DNA of 64,000 nt from Sedimentibacter saalensis (GTDB taxonomy: Bacteria; Bacillota; Clostridia; Tissierellales; Sedimentibacteraceae), in NCBI RefSeq assembly GCF_007830175.1, contig NZ_VLKH01000011.1, positions 62,001 through 126,000 on the forward strand. The letters are read 5' to 3'. This document shows, piece by piece, positions 61,466 through 64,000 of this stretch. Under the pieces are notes generated by a model, which ran no database searches, was not told where the DNA came from, and saw only the letters and a program-made list of their open reading frames with translations. How positions within the stretch are numbered: position 1 is the first letter of the stretch; each line of letters begins with the position of its first letter. Made by a program: the position numbers and the translations under genes.

Positions 61466-63577
61466 ATGAAAGTAAAAGGTTTTAGTGGAAAGACAAAAAA
61501 ATTTATTTCTATGTTTTTATGCATTTGCATGATAGTTTCTGTTGTTGGCTGTGCCAAGAAAACAGAAGCACCTGTTAATGAAGAAAAACCAGCAGAACTG
61601 ATCAATGGCAGTTTTGAGGGTACTGCCGGAGGTATGCAGGGACCAATAACTGTAAGCATTACTGTTAAAGACAGTAAAATTACAGACATTGAATTTAAAG
61701 AAAACAAGGAAACTCCAAATGTTTCAGTAGTAGCATTTGAGCGCATACCTAAACAAATAATCGAAAATCAAAGCTTGTCTGTAGACACTGTAACAGGTGC
61801 GACTTTGTCCAGTTTCGGCATTATAAATGCAGTTGCTGATGCAGCAAAAACAGCAGGGCTGGATGTAGATGCTTTAAAGGCAAACAAGGTTGCAGCAGCA
61901 CCAAAAGAACCACAGACATGGGATACTGATGTTCTTGTAATGGGCGGAGGAGGAGCTGGTCTCACTGCAGCTATAAGCGCCGCAGAACAAGGAGCTAAAG
62001 TTATCCTTATTGAAAAAGGTTCTGTACTTGGCGGAAATACAATGATGGCAGGGGCAGCTTACAATGCTGTTGATACAGAAGCTCAAAGTGTAATGATACT
62101 GTCTAAGGCTCAAAAGAACACATTAGATAGTTATCTGAAACTTGATCCTGCTGATTCAAAGCTTAAGTTTGATGTCTATCCTGAATGGAAAGAAGTTTTG
62201 ACAGAGCTGAAAGCTGATATTAATGCATTTTATGCAGCAAATGCAGGTAAAGAAGCCGGAGTCGACATGCCGGGTTTTGATTCTGTCGCACTGCATATGT
62301 GGCATATTTATACTGGAGGGCTCAGACAATTATCTGATGGAAATTGGATAGCTCCAAAAGTTGATCTTGCAAGAAAGCTTGCTCAAAGTGCACTTGACTC
62401 TTTTGTATGGATGGGAAGCGTTGGTCTTAATTCTTCATATGGCAAGACAGCTCAATATGGCAATGCGCCTGGAACCGGAACTGTTCTTGGAGCAATGTGG
62501 CCAAGAACACACAGTTTCATGTCAGGAGCTGATCGTATTCCTCAGCTTGTAAAGGTTGCTAAGGAAAAGGGTGTTGCTATATATACAGAAACCAGCGGTA
62601 CTGAACTTTTAACAGATGCATCAGGCAAGGTAATCGGTGCAAAGGCTGAACAGGCAGACGGTACTCAGATCACAGTAAATACAACAAAAGGTGTAGTTCT
62701 TGCAACAGGTGGATACTGCGCAAATCCTGCAATGGTTAAGCAGTATGACAAATATTGGGGAGATGACCTTTCAGACAGAACTCTGTCAACTAACCTTGGT
62801 ACTAATGAAGGCGATGGTATAATAATGGCACAGGCAATCGGTGCTGATTTAACAGGAATGGAAGTTGCACAGATGATGCCTTCTTCATCACCTGTAAAAG
62901 GAACCATGACTGACGGTATCTGGGCAGATGCAGCAGAACAGATTTGGATTGACGGAAATGGTAAGAGATTTGTAAATGAATATGCAGAGCGTGATGTTCT
63001 TGCAAAAGCTTCATTGGCACTTAAAGATAAAATTTTCTATATAGTTTATGCAGGCAGAGGAAATGTTGGAAACCCAAATGAGCTTATAAAGGGTACTGAA
63101 TATGATGAACGTATTGCAGCCATGGTTGAAGGCGGACACATTTGGTACGGAAAAAATCTTGCAGAATTGGCAGAAGCCACAAAATCACCGGCAGCAGGCG
63201 TAGCACCTGCATTTACAGAAGAACAGCTTCGTGAAACTATTGAAAAATACAACAGCTATGTAGCAGCTCAAAAAGATGATGATTTTGGCAAAGAAGTATT
63301 ATCAGGAGCAATTGATCTTGACTATATTGAATCTCATGATGAGGTGGGAATTTGCATAAGCCCAAGAAAGGCTTCACTTCACCACACAATGGGCGGTGTT
63401 GTCATAGATACAGAAACTCATGTTATAGATAAAGATGGGAAAATTATTCCTGGTTTATGGGCAGCCGGAGAAGTTACCGGAGGAATCCATGGAGGAAACA
63501 GACTTGGAGGAAATGCCATAGCTGATATATTCACATTCGGACGTATTGCAGGATTAAACGCTGCAAGCGGAAAATAA
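61466..63577 (+). CDS. Flavinylated FAD-dependent reductase lipoprotein (FMN_bind plus fumarate-reductase-like domain)
   Basis: Exported lipoprotein of 703 residues (lipobox VVGC, C29). Residues about 45-128 are an FMN_bind domain; DTVTGATLSS has T113 as the expected ApbE-dependent FMN site. Residues about 155-703 are an FAD_binding_2 domain of the fumarate reductase/urocanate reductase group: GGGGAGLTAA (160-169), GKRFVNEYAERD (likely acid-catalyst Arg), SLHHTMGGVVID and GLWAAGEVTGGIHGGNRLGGNAIADIFTFGR. It reduces an unsaturated acceptor outside the membrane, but the fumarate-type His before the active site is not evident (MMPSSSPV), so the substrate is open. GGGAGGA precedes ATG 61466. Probably controlled by the adjacent two-component system. 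Confidence 0.92.
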   Translation: MKVKGFSGKTKKFISMFLCICMIVSVVGCAKKTEAPVNEEKPAELINGSFEGTAGGMQGPITVSITVKDSKITDIEFKENKETPNVSVVAFERIPKQIIENQSLSVDTVTGATLSSFGIINAVADAAKTAGLDVDALKANKVAAAPKEPQTWDTDVLVMGGGGAGLTAAISAAEQGAKVILIEKGSVLGGNTMMAGAAYNAVDTEAQSVMILSKAQKNTLDSYLKLDPADSKLKFDVYPEWKEVLTELKADINAFYAANAGKEAGVDMPGFDSVALHMWHIYTGGLRQLSDGNWIAPKVDLARKLAQSALDSFVWMGSVGLNSSYGKTAQYGNAPGTGTVLGAMWPRTHSFMSGADRIPQLVKVAKEKGVAIYTETSGTELLTDASGKVIGAKAEQADGTQITVNTTKGVVLATGGYCANPAMVKQYDKYWGDDLSDRTLSTNLGTNEGDGIIMAQAIGADLTGMEVAQMMPSSSPVKGTMTDGIWADAAEQIWIDGNGKRFVNEYAERDVLAKASLALKDKIFYIVYAGRGNVGNPNELIKGTEYDERIAAMVEGGHIWYGKNLAELAEATKSPAAGVAPAFTEEQLRETIEKYNSYVAAQKDDDFGKEVLSGAIDLDYIESHDEVGICISPRKASLHHTMGGVVIDTETHVIDKDGKIIPGLWAAGEVTGGIHGGNRLGGNAIADIFTFGRIAGLNAASGK

Positions 63578-63605
63578 ACGAAAACTCCCGATAAATTAAA
63601 TCACG

Positions 63606-63646
63606 AAAAACTGCCTCAGCAATTAATTTGCTTAGGCAGTTTTTTT
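63606..63646. terminator. Terminator between convergent genes
   Basis: AAAAACTGCCT (63606-63616) pairs with AGGCAGTTTTT (63634-63644), with partial inner pairing AGCAA/TTTGCT. T tracts on both strands. Confidence 0.82.
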
Positions 63647-63681
63647 ATGGATTAAAAGGCCGGTGTGCTGAAACTTTATGT

Positions 63682-64000
63682 TTAATAATTAATAGTTCTT
63701 AAAATCAGGTATTCATTGCTTTTAATGTTAAAACTGCTGCTTGTTTCCTTCTTGCCGTATTCCATCATGTTTTCTTTTAAATTTAACGTCACAGTGTTGG
63801 ATGAAATATTAACTGCAATTATTAAGCGCATTTCATCATTAAACCTTTCAAATACATACATTCCTTTATCATGAACAAGGCATCTGTATTTTCCCTGAGA
63901 AAAAACAGATGAGCTTTTTCTTAATTTTCCCATGAATTTGTAATGACTTAATATTTCCTTGTTTTCTTCCCCCCAGGGATAGCATCTTCTGTTGAAGGGA
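63682..64000 (-). CDS. GH13 alpha-amylase-family enzyme, C-terminal part (runs off the window)
   Basis: Only the last 105 residues are inside the window; the frame stays open to base 64000. Translation upstream of the internal ATG 63933 reads PFNRRCYPWGEENKEILSHY, the conserved FNRR-YPWG segment of neopullulanase/cyclomaltodextrinase-type GH13 enzymes. LRKSSSVFSQGKYRCL and the C-terminal beta domain (FERFNDEMRLIIAVNISSNTVTLNL) follow. Starting at 63933 would cut the barrel, so this is a partial gene. With malQ nearby, a maltodextrin-hydrolysing role is likely; catalytic residues lie outside. Confidence 0.85.
   Translation of the reverse strand, partial: PFNRRCYPWGEENKEILSHYKFMGKLRKSSSVFSQGKYRCLVHDKGMYVFERFNDEMRLIIAVNISSNTVTLNLKENMMEYGKKETSSSFNIKSNEYLILRTINY

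Noticed and set aside
63682..63933. A stand-alone 83-residue gene at the right edge
   Set aside because: The frame continues upstream to the window end and reads conserved GH13 sequence, so ATG 63933 is an internal Met.

Overview
The window looks like chromosome from a low-GC, anaerobic Gram-positive bacterium of the Clostridia (Sedimentibacter/Tissierellia-like is my guess from gene content, not a database result). The grounds are strong AGGAGG ribosome sites with occasional TTG/GTG starts, many U-tailed intrinsic terminators, lipoprotein signal peptides, SLH surface proteins, a V-type ATPase operon, a FabK-type fatty-acid cluster and formate-tetrahydrofolate ligase. I see no phage, plasmid, CRISPR, tRNA or rRNA genes.

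Layout. 0-3 kb: copper-resistance operon (CsoR repressor, CopA ATPase with a fused CopZ chaperone domain). 3-7 kb: DUF3810 membrane protein, DUF1540 protein, secreted beta-propeller protein. 7-9.7 kb: extracytoplasmic flavin module, an FMN-binding lipoprotein with a duplicated C-terminal domain plus the ApbE flavin transferase. 9.7-11.4 kb: YfbR nucleotidase, DUF3343 protein, ZIP transporter. 11.6-15.9 kb: ywlC-ywlE-rpiB-tagO-mnaA, which in many Firmicutes leads into the F-type ATP synthase. 16-21 kb: fatty-acid synthesis (acpP fabK fabD fabG fabF fabZ), without fabH or acc genes. 21.5 kb: HxlR regulator. 22.2-30.9 kb: nine-gene V-type ATPase operon in the order of the Enterococcus ntp operon, with sodium-binding residues in the c-ring subunit. 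31-35 kb: second FabK-like flavoprotein, PutP symporter, chorismate mutase and DAHP synthase. 35-39.6 kb: SLH protein, an intergenic array of hairpins, a lipoprotein, a BaiN-type flavoprotein. 39.7-43.2 kb: panB, fhs, focA. 43.3-47.9 kb (minus strand): EamA transporter, SEC-C protein, MscL, a large secreted phosphodiester-glycosidase protein. 48-49.5 kb: SAM-I riboswitch and metK. 50-55.4 kb: small protein, SLH protein and a 1351-residue secreted protein combining M28 and M14 peptidase domains. 55.6-64 kb: MATE exporter, malQ, a divergent histidine kinase/response regulator pair, a flavinylated FAD reductase lipoprotein, and the 3' end of a GH13 enzyme leaving the window.

How it fits together. 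Two loci (7-9.7 kb and 60-63.6 kb) point to outward-facing flavin electron transfer: ApbE would attach FMN to the threonine of GAT motifs in both lipoproteins. The V-ATPase carries the Na+ ligand set, and PutP fits a sodium economy. The acpP cluster and the distant second FabK-like gene share near-identical promoters with a FabT-like palindrome at the -10 box, so I infer co-regulation. Several intergenic regions carry small palindromic repeats, some placed inside intrinsic terminators.
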